The notes under the pieces: model-generated
What the model was told of the DNA's origin: nothing
Database searches by the model: none
Seen by the model: the letters and a program-made list of their open reading frames with translations, nothing else
Assembly: GCA_946407095.1 (NCBI GenBank)
Contig: CAMJMR010000010.1
Span: forward strand, 1-63,173
DNA from: an uncultured Selenomonadales bacterium
Lineage (GTDB): Bacteria; Bacillota; Negativicutes; Selenomonadales; Selenomonadaceae
Length of the DNA stretch: 63,173 bases
Direction: 5' to 3'
Made by a program: the position numbers and the translations under genes
Shown here: positions 15,900 to 24,520 of the stretch, piece after piece
Position numbering within the stretch: the first letter of the stretch is position 1
Layout of the letters: every line of letters begins with the position of its first letter

Positions 15900-17465
15900 A
15901 TGTCAAACTTAACGCGCAGAGACTTCATCAAGGCGGCGTCGATGGCGGCCGTGGCAATGACGATGCCCGTTGAAGTCTTCGCGGCGGACAATTGCACCGT
16001 CAAGACTCGTTACGGCACCTTCAACGGCTTCGTCGACGAAAACGGCGTAAAAACCTGGCTGGGCATTCCCTTTGCTCAATCGCCCGTCGGAAAATTGCGT
16101 TGGCAGGCTCCTCAACCGCTTAAGCCGACCAATAAGACCTTCGACGCAAAAAAATACGGCAACGAGCCTATGCAAGCATCTATGAAGCTCGGCAATGTTG
16201 TTGAAGCCTCCGTTCCAACGGAAAGCGAAGACTGCTTGACGCTCAACATTTTTACACGCGGCAACGGCAAAAATAAACCCGTCATGGTGTGGATTTACGG
16301 CGGAGATTTTGTTTGCGGTCACTCAAGCGAACCTAATTATAATGCAAGTAATTTCGTGTCGGCGCACGATATTATTATCGTCACTTTGAACTATCGGCTG
16401 AACCTTTTCGGCTTCATGAACCTGGCAAGCGTTGATTCTTCGTTCGAGGACAGCGGTTATCTCGGACTCAAAGACCAACTTGCCGCGTTGAAGTGGGTTA
16501 AGGAAAATATTTCGGCATTCGGCGGCAATCCCGACAACATTACGGTTTTCGGCGAAAGCGCGGGCTCAATCTCGACGATGTTGCTGACCGTCGTCCCCGA
16601 TGCCAAAGGGATTTTCGGCAAAATAATTTCGCAGTCGGGACACGTTGCTTTTTATAACGACCCCGAAACTTCAGCCCGATTCGCGGAAAAATTCGTGGCG
16701 GCTTTCGGCGCAAAGAAAATCGGCGACCTCATGAAAAAATCGGGTGCCGAACTCAAAAATCTTTATAAACAATTCCGCGACTCAAACAAGGGCACGAATC
16801 TTGGGCATTTTATGCCGACGGCCGACGGAAAATTTTTGCCGCGCAATCCTGTACAAGCCCTCAAAGACGGCGCGGCTCGCGGCATTAAATTTTTGACGGG
16901 CACGACCGTCGACGAATGGCGCGCGTTCCTTATGGGTGCCGAAAATTTCTTTGACATATACCGCGCAGACCCCGGCGACATCTCGCCCGTCTTCAAAAGA
17001 TACAAAGCGAAACCCTCGGAGGAAATTTATCGCGCGTGGCTGAAAAATTGTCCCGATGACTTGGAAAACTACGCAAACTTCGCAACGCAGGTTGATTGGC
17101 GCGTCGGGCAAGAGCTGGCGTCCGAATATCAATCGAAGTTCGACGACGTATTTTATTATCTGTTCACTCAGCAGCCTTCACCGCCGCTTGAACCTTTGGG
17201 TGCGTTTCACGCGCTCGACCTGTCGTATACGTTCAACATGCCGTACATTGAAGAAAATCCCGACCAAAGGCTCGTTCAGGCTATTCAAGCGTCATGGGCA
17301 TCCTTCGCGGCGACGGGCAACCCCGACAACGAAACCATTCCGCATTGGGAAAAATATTCCGCCGCCAATCGTCAAACCATGGAGCTGAACTCGAAAGGTT
17401 GCGTCTGCCACAAGGACTTGAACACTTCCAACCTGAACGCCTTGCGCTACGTCTACGAAAGCTGA
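15900..17465 (+). CDS. Tat-exported type-B carboxylesterase, copy 5
   Basis: A 521-residue paralogue with ATG at 15900 (MSNLTRRDFIK) and GAAAGGAAG upstream. Tat signal, GESAG nucleophile motif, TTVDEW, and AFHALDLSYTF for the His. The oxyanion loop reads IYGGDF, unlike the HGGGF of typical family members, which may change activity or specificity. The mature N-terminal segment and the last roughly 45 residues match the other copies closely. Esterase 6 follows after 13 bases, so the two form an operon. Confidence 0.9.
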   Translation: MSNLTRRDFIKAASMAAVAMTMPVEVFAADNCTVKTRYGTFNGFVDENGVKTWLGIPFAQSPVGKLRWQAPQPLKPTNKTFDAKKYGNEPMQASMKLGNVVEASVPTESEDCLTLNIFTRGNGKNKPVMVWIYGGDFVCGHSSEPNYNASNFVSAHDIIIVTLNYRLNLFGFMNLASVDSSFEDSGYLGLKDQLAALKWVKENISAFGGNPDNITVFGESAGSISTMLLTVVPDAKGIFGKIISQSGHVAFYNDPETSARFAEKFVAAFGAKKIGDLMKKSGAELKNLYKQFRDSNKGTNLGHFMPTADGKFLPRNPVQALKDGAARGIKFLTGTTVDEWRAFLMGAENFFDIYRADPGDISPVFKRYKAKPSEEIYRAWLKNCPDDLENYANFATQVDWRVGQELASEYQSKFDDVFYYLFTQQPSPPLEPLGAFHALDLSYTFNMPYIEENPDQRLVQAIQASWASFAATGNPDNETIPHWEKYSAANRQTMELNSKGCVCHKDLNTSNLNALRYVYES

Positions 17466-17478
17466 AGGACGTGATTTT

Positions 17479-19056
17479 ATGACAAACTTAACTCGCAGAG
17501 ACTTCATAAAGACGACCTCGATGGCGGCACTTGCACTCGCGGCGACGGGACTGCCACTCGAAAAAGTTTTCGCGGCAGATAATTGCACCGTCAAAACTCG
17601 TTACGGCACGTTCAACGGCTTTGTCGACGAAAAAGGCGTAAAAACGTGGCTGGGCATTCCCTACGCTCAACCGCCCGTCGGAAAACTTCGCTGGCAACCT
17701 ACTCAACCGTTGAAGCCGACCAACAAGACCTTCGACGCAAAAAAATTCGGCGCATCCGCTCCTCAAGAGGACGACGATATTGAAGCCTCGTCCAAAAACG
17801 TGCAAAGCGAAGACTGCTTGACGCTCAACATTTGGAAACGTTCCGACAAGAAAAATTTGCCCGTCATGTTTTTCATTCACGGCGGCAGTTTCATGCACGG
17901 CGGCACCGTCGACCCGCTTTACAACGGAAACAATCTTGCGGCGGCGCAGGATGTCATTGTCGTCAGCTTCAACTATCGGCTGAACATTTTCGGCTTTATG
18001 CACTTTGAATTAATCGACCCGTCGTTAAAAGACGCAGGTTATCTCGGCTTGCAAGACCAAATCGCGGCGTTGAAGTGGGTTAAGGAAAATATCGCGGCAT
18101 TCGGAGGCAATCCCGACAACATTACGATTTTCGGCGAAAGTGCCGGCTCAATTTCCTGCATGTTGCTGACTGTCGCGCCCGCCGCCAAAGGTTTGTTTCA
18201 AAAAGCAATTCCGGAGTCGGGACCTTCGCGTTTCGTTCACGATATGGAACATGCCGCCCAACTTACGGAAGATTTTATGAACTTGAGCGGCACGCGAAAA
18301 ATGCGCGACCTCATGAAAAAATCTACTGCCGAACTCAAAGAGCTTTACGTCAAGCTTTTTGAAATGCGTATCAAGACGGCGCACTCCGATTTTATTCCGG
18401 CCTGCGACGGAAAATTTTTGCCCAAAGATCCTTTCACGGCGATGAAGAACGGCGACGCGCGCGGCATTAAACTTTTGACGGGCGTCAACGCCGACGAATG
18501 GGGCTACTGGTTGCTCTACGACGAAAATTATTTCAAAACTTTCCAAGAAACGCACGAAAAAATTTCTATGGTCATGAGCAGATACAGAAAGCGCACTTCG
18601 CACACCGACGCGGAAGTTTATCGCGCGTGGCTCAACGGGCGTCCCGATAACGAAGCAAACTACAGGGATTTCGTAAATCAAGTGGATTGGCGAGTCGGGC
18701 AAGAGTTGGACGCCGAAAATCAATCGAAGTTCAACGACACGTACTATTACTTGTTCAGCGACCTGTCCCTTCGCGAAGAATTGGGCTCGTTTCATTCGCT
18801 GGAATTGTCGTTCGTGTTCGACAAGCCTTTCGATGATCTTTTGCTTGACCCGAATCCGAAACTTGTTCGGCAAGTGCAAGCGTCGTGGGCGGCGTTCGCG
18901 GCGACGGGCGACCCGAACAACGAATTCATCCCGCATTGGCAAAAATATTCCGCCGCCAATCGTCAAACCATGGAACTCAGCTCGAAAGGCTGCGTCTGCC
19001 ACAAAGACTTGAACACTTCCAACTTGAACGCCCTGCGCTACGTCTACGAAGACTGA
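17479..19056 (+). CDS. Tat-exported type-B carboxylesterase, copy 6
   Basis: A 525-residue paralogue, second gene of the esterase 5-6 operon. Twin-arginine motif TRRDFIK, a longer hydrophobic stretch than its siblings (ALALAATGLPLEKVFAAD), IHGGSF oxyanion loop, GESAG nucleophile motif, NADEWGYW and SFHSLELSFVF for the His. It is the most diverged copy at the N-terminus and in the centre, yet keeps the shared C-terminus SSKGCVCHKDLNTSNLNA. Predicted to be an extracytoplasmic ester hydrolase. No clear terminator follows before the next promoter. Confidence 0.9.
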   Translation: MTNLTRRDFIKTTSMAALALAATGLPLEKVFAADNCTVKTRYGTFNGFVDEKGVKTWLGIPYAQPPVGKLRWQPTQPLKPTNKTFDAKKFGASAPQEDDDIEASSKNVQSEDCLTLNIWKRSDKKNLPVMFFIHGGSFMHGGTVDPLYNGNNLAAAQDVIVVSFNYRLNIFGFMHFELIDPSLKDAGYLGLQDQIAALKWVKENIAAFGGNPDNITIFGESAGSISCMLLTVAPAAKGLFQKAIPESGPSRFVHDMEHAAQLTEDFMNLSGTRKMRDLMKKSTAELKELYVKLFEMRIKTAHSDFIPACDGKFLPKDPFTAMKNGDARGIKLLTGVNADEWGYWLLYDENYFKTFQETHEKISMVMSRYRKRTSHTDAEVYRAWLNGRPDNEANYRDFVNQVDWRVGQELDAENQSKFNDTYYYLFSDLSLREELGSFHSLELSFVFDKPFDDLLLDPNPKLVRQVQASWAAFAATGDPNNEFIPHWQKYSAANRQTMELSSKGCVCHKDLNTSNLNALRYVYED

Positions 19057-19079
19057 AAAATAATTTTGGGACTGTTCCA

Positions 19080-19108
19080 TTGACCGATATGACGAAATGC
19101 CATAAAAT
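19080..19108 (+). promoter_or_regulatory. Promoter of the secreted protein at 19.1 kb
   Basis: TTGACC (19080-19085), 17 bases, TAAAAT (19103-19108), 42 bases before the start codon. Confidence 0.65.
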
Positions 19109-19150
19109 ATGCTTGGTAATCGTAAAAAAATTGTATTGGAGGGGAACCTT

Positions 19151-19744
19151 ATGAGAAAACTCGTTGCCACCGTGCTGAGCCTGTTCGTCATGACGTTCGC
19201 GACGGTCTGTTTCGCCGAGACTTACGAAATGGTCTACGAGGCGCGAAACTTCACCGAAGGCTTGAAAAACGACCAGGCTTTGTCGGAAACTTTCACCACG
19301 CCTTACGGAATGCTCAAAATTCAGGCGCGCAAGCTCTGGCAAGCGAAAAGCGAAAACCAGTTGCATTTCATCGTTTGGCTTGACGACAAGAGAATTGACG
19401 ACGCACACTTTCCGAAAGTAGACAACGGTTACACATTGCGCGTATTTAAGAACACGTCCAACAGCGATTTGTTTTATTCGCTTGAATCCATTGACCGCGC
19501 CATGCTTTACGGCTATTCGCCCGTCAATCAGAAACTGGAAATCTACATCGACAGCCTGAACTACGCGCACGAGGCGGGGGCTTATCCCTACGTCGTGGCG
19601 TTGAAGAACGGCGATTTGATTTTGGCATTTGAAAAGTCGGGCAAGAGCAAGCGTTATCGTTTCAACTGGGACGCCAAAAAGAATTGGTTCGGCTATTCCG
19701 ACCTCGGAGCGGGTTGGCAGTCGATAAACAGAGACAAGCAATAA
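19151..19744 (+). CDS. Small secreted protein of unknown function
   Basis: I do not recognise this 197-residue protein. It begins with a Sec signal peptide (MRKLVATVLSLFVMTFATVCFA, cleavage after CFA) and the mature part is soluble, moderately charged and rich in aromatic residues, ending WQSINRDKQ. The start is the ATG at 19151, with GGAGGGG upstream; a longer in-frame reading would precede the ribosome site. It has its own promoter and a terminator behind it. It lies between the esterase array and a second secreted protein, but the two share no obvious similarity. Confidence 0.72.
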   Translation: MRKLVATVLSLFVMTFATVCFAETYEMVYEARNFTEGLKNDQALSETFTTPYGMLKIQARKLWQAKSENQLHFIVWLDDKRIDDAHFPKVDNGYTLRVFKNTSNSDLFYSLESIDRAMLYGYSPVNQKLEIYIDSLNYAHEAGAYPYVVALKNGDLILAFEKSGKSKRYRFNWDAKKNWFGYSDLGAGWQSINRDKQ

Positions 19745-19767
19745 GGTTTCGTGCCTTTTGACGGATC

Positions 19768-19799
19768 GGGCTCGGCAAATATTGTCGAGTCCGTTTTTT
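19768..19799 (+). terminator. Terminator after the secreted protein
   Basis: Stem GGGCTCG/CGAGTCC with one G-U pair, 11-base loop, then GTTTTTT. Confidence 0.65.
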
Positions 19800-19821
19800 C
19801 TAAAGTTTTGGAGGGATTTTA

Positions 19822-20388
19822 ATGCGGAAGAAATTTATCCAACTGATTTTGTTCGCGCTGGTCTTGCTGACGACCGGCAGTGCATTTGCGAAAGAAACTC
19901 CCGACCAGTTGCGCGCGAAGTTAAACGACATGAGCGGACAAGTTTTATCGCGCATGTACGAAAAATATCCGTCGTCGAAGTCTGCGATTCAAAACGTCTA
20001 CGCTTACTGCACAATCAGCGCGTCCAGCGTCAAGTGGGGCTTTTGGGGCGACGACCACGGGCGCGGCGTGGCGGTAAACAACAATACGGGCGAAAGAATT
20101 TACGTGAAGATGAAAGAGTTGAGCCTCGGCGTGAATTTCGGCGCGAAGGAATACGACTTGCTGTTTTTGATAACGAACAAGACGGCTTGGGACAATTTTG
20201 TTTCGGGCAAAATCAAATTCGGCAGTGAGGTCTCGGCGCAGGTGAGCGACGGCGTGAGCGGAGGCACTTTTGCAGAGGCCTCCGTTGTTGCGGACGGCGT
20301 TTGGGTCTATCAGCTCGACAAAAAAGGCTTGGCGTTTGAAATGTCGTTAAAGGGCGCTCAGATTTCGCCGTACAAAAACTTGAATTGA
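19822..20388 (+). CDS. Secreted SYLF (YSC84-like) domain protein
   Basis: A 188-residue exported protein with a Sec signal peptide (about residues 1-24, ending GSAFA). The mature part resembles the SYLF/YSC84 lipid-binding domain: RGVAVNNNTGERIYVKMKE, a glycine-containing middle LGVNFGAKEYDLLFLITN, and KIKFGSEVSAQVSDG, in the expected order. Such domains bind phospholipid in characterised members; the role here is inferred to be at the cell envelope. A strong GGAGGG precedes the ATG. A terminator follows the gene. Confidence 0.72.
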   Translation: MRKKFIQLILFALVLLTTGSAFAKETPDQLRAKLNDMSGQVLSRMYEKYPSSKSAIQNVYAYCTISASSVKWGFWGDDHGRGVAVNNNTGERIYVKMKELSLGVNFGAKEYDLLFLITNKTAWDNFVSGKIKFGSEVSAQVSDGVSGGTFAEASVVADGVWVYQLDKKGLAFEMSLKGAQISPYKNLN

Positions 20389-20419
20389 AACAAACTCGTC
20401 GAATAGCGAATAAAAAACC

Positions 20420-20449
20420 GCCTCCCGATTTGACGGAGGCATTTTTTTT
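20420..20449 (+). terminator. Terminator after the SYLF protein
   Basis: Stem GCCTCC/GGAGGC, 9-base loop, then ATTTTTTTT. Confidence 0.78.
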
Positions 20450-20466
20450 AGAGGGTGTATCCGATA

Positions 20467-21306
20467 ATGATTATGTTGCTGCTTGGATATTTCGTAATGG
20501 GTCTGATATTCCTGGTCGTGCGGTTCTTTTATCGCATCTTGCCCAAAAAAAGTCTGCAAAAAAATCTCGTTCGTGCAGTCAAAGACGATTTGACAGCTCT
20601 TTACGCCTACGTCAAGCAAATAGCAGTATCGAATCCCCGAAAAAGCAAAACGGTCGTCGTGATGATGTTTTGTCTGATTATTTTGCCGATGACGCCGCTG
20701 CCGGTTGAAATTGAGTATACGATTGAGGATTTTTTGTCTGCGATAATGTTTCTTATGTTGGTGATAATCTTCGCGCCGCGAGAAAAGCCATTGGGCAAAG
20801 GACTGCCCGCCGAAGTATTCGGCTTCATTTATTCAATCATCTTCATGTATTACAGCGCGGGATGTTTGCTCTTCGACGCGTTTTATTTGGCAGATTCGCT
20901 CAAGGAAAATATGTGGATGTACGGATACGGCATCACGGTGATTTCGTATGTCATATGCATATCGACTTTAAGCCGCTTTATGGAGCATGAACTGTCGAAG
21001 CAAGAAATAATTTTATTGGGCATGATAATGCTGGCGACGCTGGAATTCATAACTTATTACGGGGTAGGATTTTTCAGCAACATAATCGGGTACAATTACA
21101 ACCCGTTTGAATTTGAAATGACCCTCTCGGATATTTTCGGTGACATCACTAGCATCGTAAATCAAGGAATATTCATCGCGTCTCAAAGTCAAATATTGGA
21201 ACGGACGCCCACTGAAATATGGGGATATGTCATCTTGAACGGCACGGACGTGCTGACCATTACGGCGGTCTTGGGCTATCTGGTGCAAAAATTTATGGAA
21301 AAGTGA
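20467..21306 (+). CDS. Polytopic membrane protein, paralogue 2 (unknown family)
   Basis: A 279-residue membrane protein with the same topology and conserved patches as the protein at 14816-15676: SKQEIILLGM, EFITYYGVGFF, DIFGDITSIVNQG and GYLVQKFME. Its family is not recognised. GAGGG lies about 11 bases before the chosen ATG at 20467; a GTG at 20455 would sit inside that site. The two copies are about 5.6 kb apart in direct orientation and bracket esterases 5-6 and two secreted proteins, so they could serve as recombination targets. Confidence 0.72.
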   Translation: MIMLLLGYFVMGLIFLVVRFFYRILPKKSLQKNLVRAVKDDLTALYAYVKQIAVSNPRKSKTVVVMMFCLIILPMTPLPVEIEYTIEDFLSAIMFLMLVIIFAPREKPLGKGLPAEVFGFIYSIIFMYYSAGCLLFDAFYLADSLKENMWMYGYGITVISYVICISTLSRFMEHELSKQEIILLGMIMLATLEFITYYGVGFFSNIIGYNYNPFEFEMTLSDIFGDITSIVNQGIFIASQSQILERTPTEIWGYVILNGTDVLTITAVLGYLVQKFMEK

Positions 21307-21336
21307 CTCAAGCTTTGCCGTTTGCCCGAAGGAAAA

Positions 21337-21370
21337 AATCCCGGCGAAAGAACGCGGCGGGATTTTTTTT
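21337..21370 (+). terminator. Terminator after membrane paralogue 2
   Basis: Imperfect 10-bp stem AATCCCGGCG/CGGCGGGATT followed by eight T. Confidence 0.7.
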
Positions 21371-21374
21371 GCCG

Positions 21375-21467
21375 GAAATGCGCAGGCATTTTGTTGCGGC
21401 GCGGCGTTTTGCTGAAGTTGTCGGACGGCACGGCGCGCTAACTGTTCCGCCGCTTCTAAAGCGGCTG
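21375..21467 (+). repeat. Repeat family A, copy A4
   Basis: GAAATGCGCAGGCATTTT, GCGGCGCGGCG, GGCACGGCGCG, and a terminal GCCGCTTCTAAAGCGGC hairpin, matching A2 in order. No T run follows here. Confidence 0.72.
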
Positions 21468-21542
21468 CCTGAAAATTTTTTGAAGACAGCGCGCCCGATT
21501 CGTGATAAAATGCCGCAAACAGATACGGAGGTGAAAATTTTT

Positions 21543-22925
21543 TTGGAGAACAAAACAAAGGCGACGGCGACTTTGGCGACAAGCGCACTGCTGGCAGTAT
21601 CGACCTTGCCCGAAATATCGCCGCTGAAATTTATACTGACGGGCGCAAGCGGCGGCTTTATCCTCGGTTTGCTGAATCACGGCTTCTTGGCGGCGACGAT
21701 AGGCGGCATGGCTGACTGGTTTGGCGTGACAGCTCTTTTCCGCAAGCCGCTGGGCATCGGCTTCCACACAGAAATTTTACGGCGCAATCGGGCGCGAATC
21801 ATGGACGCCATCGTTGAATTCGTCGGCACCGATTTGCTCAACACCAAAAATATCATGGAGACCGTCCGCGACGAAAATACCGCGCAGTTGCTGATTGACT
21901 ACTTCGAGCAGAACAAGGGACGCCTCAAAACCAAGTTGCTTGTGCGCGAAGTCATGGGCGAGCTGTTCGGCGGGCTTGATACCAAAAAAATTTCGCAGGG
22001 CATCGCGCCGATTCTTGAGACCGAAATAAAAAATCTTGACGCCCAAAAGCTCTTCGACGCCGTGATTAAGGTCGTCACGAGCGATAAGCACAGCCGCAAG
22101 ATTTTAATCGCGCTGTTCGACACGGGGCATAAGATTTTGCGCAGCCCGCACATGCAAGCCGAAATCCTAAAGAAGATAACCGAATTGCGCGAGGCTTACG
22201 AGGGCGACTCTGCCGGACGCGCTTTGGTGCTCAGCTCAATGGATTTGACCGACGAAAAGATTTTGAACATCCTCAACGAGACGGTCGAGAAAAAAATCAG
22301 CGACGCCGAGAAAGTCCTCAACACGACGGGCGCGCTTGTCGACAGCGAGACCGCCAACGCCGCTGACGAGATGATTAAAACTTTCGGCGGCTTCGTCAAG
22401 GGCGCGGCGGGCTCTTTCAACACGAAAAAATTTTTCGACGACATCACGGGGCTTTTCATGCAAAAGTTCGACGCGACGGGCTTCATCAAGACATGGCTTG
22501 ATATCAACGTCAAAGGAGAGACCGACCCGAAAATCCTTGAAAAGTTGCGCCGCCAACAGGCCGCCAATCCCAAGACCACGCTGATTGTCGAAGTCGAACG
22601 CAAGCCCGTAATTTGGAAGGACGCCGTCGATTATCTTGTCGACGCCAAAATCGACGAGTTCATCAACAGCGAGAGCCTTCAGAAAAAATTCGACAATCTT
22701 ATCAAAGATTTTATTGAGGGCTTGCTTGAAGAGTATCGCGGGCAAATTCCTACGATGATTCGCGAACGGCTTGACAAGTTCAACGACGATGAGCTGACGG
22801 AGTTCGTCGAAGGGCATGTGGCTGACGATTTGCAGATGATTCGTATCAACGGCTCGGTTTGTGGCGCGGCGGTCGGCATGTTGCTGTTCGTCGTTGCGCA
22901 GATTATCGAACGCCTTATGCGGTAG
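21543..22925 (+). CDS. DUF445 family membrane protein 1
   Basis: A 460-residue DUF445 protein. Two hydrophobic segments at the N-terminus (about residues 9-25 and 30-58) contain the family's GGMADWFGVTALFRKPLG signature, a long helical soluble domain follows, and a C-terminal membrane segment (VCGAAVGMLLFVVAQIIERL) closes it. The function of the family is unknown; it is probably anchored in the cytoplasmic membrane at both ends. The TTG at 21543 is chosen because CGGAGG ends about 11 bases before it; an ATG at 21510 in frame lies upstream of that site. A second DUF445 gene follows after repeat B1. Confidence 0.85.
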   Translation: MENKTKATATLATSALLAVSTLPEISPLKFILTGASGGFILGLLNHGFLAATIGGMADWFGVTALFRKPLGIGFHTEILRRNRARIMDAIVEFVGTDLLNTKNIMETVRDENTAQLLIDYFEQNKGRLKTKLLVREVMGELFGGLDTKKISQGIAPILETEIKNLDAQKLFDAVIKVVTSDKHSRKILIALFDTGHKILRSPHMQAEILKKITELREAYEGDSAGRALVLSSMDLTDEKILNILNETVEKKISDAEKVLNTTGALVDSETANAADEMIKTFGGFVKGAAGSFNTKKFFDDITGLFMQKFDATGFIKTWLDINVKGETDPKILEKLRRQQAANPKTTLIVEVERKPVIWKDAVDYLVDAKIDEFINSESLQKKFDNLIKDFIEGLLEEYRGQIPTMIRERLDKFNDDELTEFVEGHVADDLQMIRINGSVCGAAVGMLLFVVAQIIERLMR

Positions 22926-22929
22926 CCGT

Positions 22930-23143
22930 CCTTTCTTCCCGCGCAAGAAAGACTTATAAGAATTATTTTATTTAACTACTTTTTCTTTGCTCACCCAAAG
23001 AAAAAGTAGCAAAAAGAAAAGGTGCCTCGCAGGGGCGAAGGGTCGTTACCCGCACCGTCCGATATTTTCAGCGTGGCTGCGCCGACGGTATTTGCGTCAC
23101 GCAAATGCGTCGGCGACGGCCGCCCGTCCTTGGGCGGCCTTTA
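22930..23143 (+). repeat. Repeat family B, copy B1
   Basis: A 214-base element between the two DUF445 genes. In order it shows CTTTCTTCCCGCGCAAGAAAG, an AT-rich stretch, a long hairpin CTACTTTTTCTTTG / CAAAGAAAAAGTAG (22976-23009), CAAAAAGAAAAGGTGCCTCGC, ATTTGCGTCACGCAAAT, and a terminal GCCGCCCGTCCTTGGGCGGC hairpin. It is closely matched in inverse orientation by the copy at 40424-40600. Confidence 0.85.
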
Positions 23144-23182
23144 ATCAGCATTCATATCCTTCTTGAAAGGTTGTGAGAATTT

Positions 23183-24508
23183 TTGAACAGGTGGAATACT
23201 GCAGATACAACTTTGCTGTGCGCCGCGCTGTGTTTCTTGACGGCGGTCGGCATTAAAGTCACGTTCCCCGGCAATGTCGTGGCGGAAGGGCTTTTGTTTG
23301 TGACGGAGGCGGCTCTCGTCGGCGGCATAGCTGACTGGTTCGCCGTGACCGCGCTTTTCAAAAAGCCGCTCGGCTTCCCGTTCCACACCGCCATTTTGCC
23401 GCGCAGACGCAAGGATTTCGTCAAAGCGTCGGTCGTCATGGTTCAGCAAGAATTTTTTTCGCGACGCACCATTTTTAAAAAGCTCGGCGACTTCAAGCTC
23501 ATGCCGCGTATCGTTGACTACTTTGCCCGCGAATCAACCCGCAAGCTCGCCGTCACGGAACTTTTTAACGTCGTGAAGAAATACATCGCCGCGCAGAACA
23601 AAGAGACGCGCTCAAAGCAAATCGCCAACGAATTGCGCCGCATCCTCCGCGACATCCCCGCGCAGGGCTTGATTGACGACTTCGGCGGGCACTTCAAGCG
23701 CAACAACAAAGACCGCGAAATTTTTATCGGCATAGTCAAGGCGTTGCGCAAGACCGCCGCCAAGCCCGAAACTTGCGACAAACTTCAGGCGATTTTGGAA
23801 GAATATGCCAACGAAAAGACCAAGAACATGGGCGGCTTCTCGATACTCATGGCGGGGCTCGCGCAAATGCTTGACCTCGTGAACTTTGAGGAGGCGGCGC
23901 GAATCATGCAAGTTCAGTTGCTGAAGTTGTTGGACGAACTCGCCGCCGATTCGCAACTGCACCGCCGCACGCTCAACGAATGCCGCTTGAAAATCTCGGA
24001 GCTTAGCGAAACGCCCGCCTTCAAAGATTTGGTCGAACGAATTCAAATCGACGCCGCAACGGCCTTGCCGCTGGAGGAGGCAATCGAACTGGCACTGATT
24101 CACTTGGAAAAGCAAATCACGACGGTCGACGTCGAAGAGGCTTTGGCGAAGGCTCAATCGGCAAAGTCTCACAAGCCCGGCAAAAGTTTGGGCGTCCTGT
24201 TCGTGACGGTCTTCAACGACGAATACGACAGATTTTTGCGGCTTCTGCGCGAAGATACGAAATCGCGGGCGGCGTTTGAAAAATTCATCGACGAACTGAC
24301 GGCACGGGCAGCACTTCACGCCCAACCGCTCGTCGGCACGGTCGCGAAGTCGGCACTCGAACGCCTGACCGAAGAACAGCTCAACAATCTGGTTTACGAC
24401 AAGGCGGAACAAGATTTTATCTGGATACGGCTCAACGGCTCAATCGTCGGCTCGGTCGTCGGGCTCGCGATTTTCATACTAATCAAAGCGGCAGGACTTA
24501 GCGTGTAA
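23183..24508 (+). CDS. DUF445 family membrane protein 2
   Basis: A 441-residue DUF445 protein. The N-terminal hydrophobic region carries GGIADWFAVTALFKKPLG, a long helical middle region follows, and a C-terminal membrane segment (SIVGSVVGLAIFILIKAAGL) ends it. It is a diverged paralogue of the protein upstream. It begins with a TTG at 23183, with GAAAGG about 12 bases upstream. murI follows after 12 bases, so it probably heads an operon with murI and the HAD phosphatase. Function unknown. Confidence 0.85.
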   Translation: MNRWNTADTTLLCAALCFLTAVGIKVTFPGNVVAEGLLFVTEAALVGGIADWFAVTALFKKPLGFPFHTAILPRRRKDFVKASVVMVQQEFFSRRTIFKKLGDFKLMPRIVDYFARESTRKLAVTELFNVVKKYIAAQNKETRSKQIANELRRILRDIPAQGLIDDFGGHFKRNNKDREIFIGIVKALRKTAAKPETCDKLQAILEEYANEKTKNMGGFSILMAGLAQMLDLVNFEEAARIMQVQLLKLLDELAADSQLHRRTLNECRLKISELSETPAFKDLVERIQIDAATALPLEEAIELALIHLEKQITTVDVEEALAKAQSAKSHKPGKSLGVLFVTVFNDEYDRFLRLLREDTKSRAAFEKFIDELTARAALHAQPLVGTVAKSALERLTEEQLNNLVYDKAEQDFIWIRLNGSIVGSVVGLAIFILIKAAGLSV

Positions 24509-24520
24509 GGAGGCGCGGCG

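Noticed and set aside
22976..23143. Inverted repeats suggesting a CRISPR array
   Set aside because: There are no regularly spaced identical repeats with unique spacers, only one copy of each hairpin per element. It fits interspersed repeat family B.
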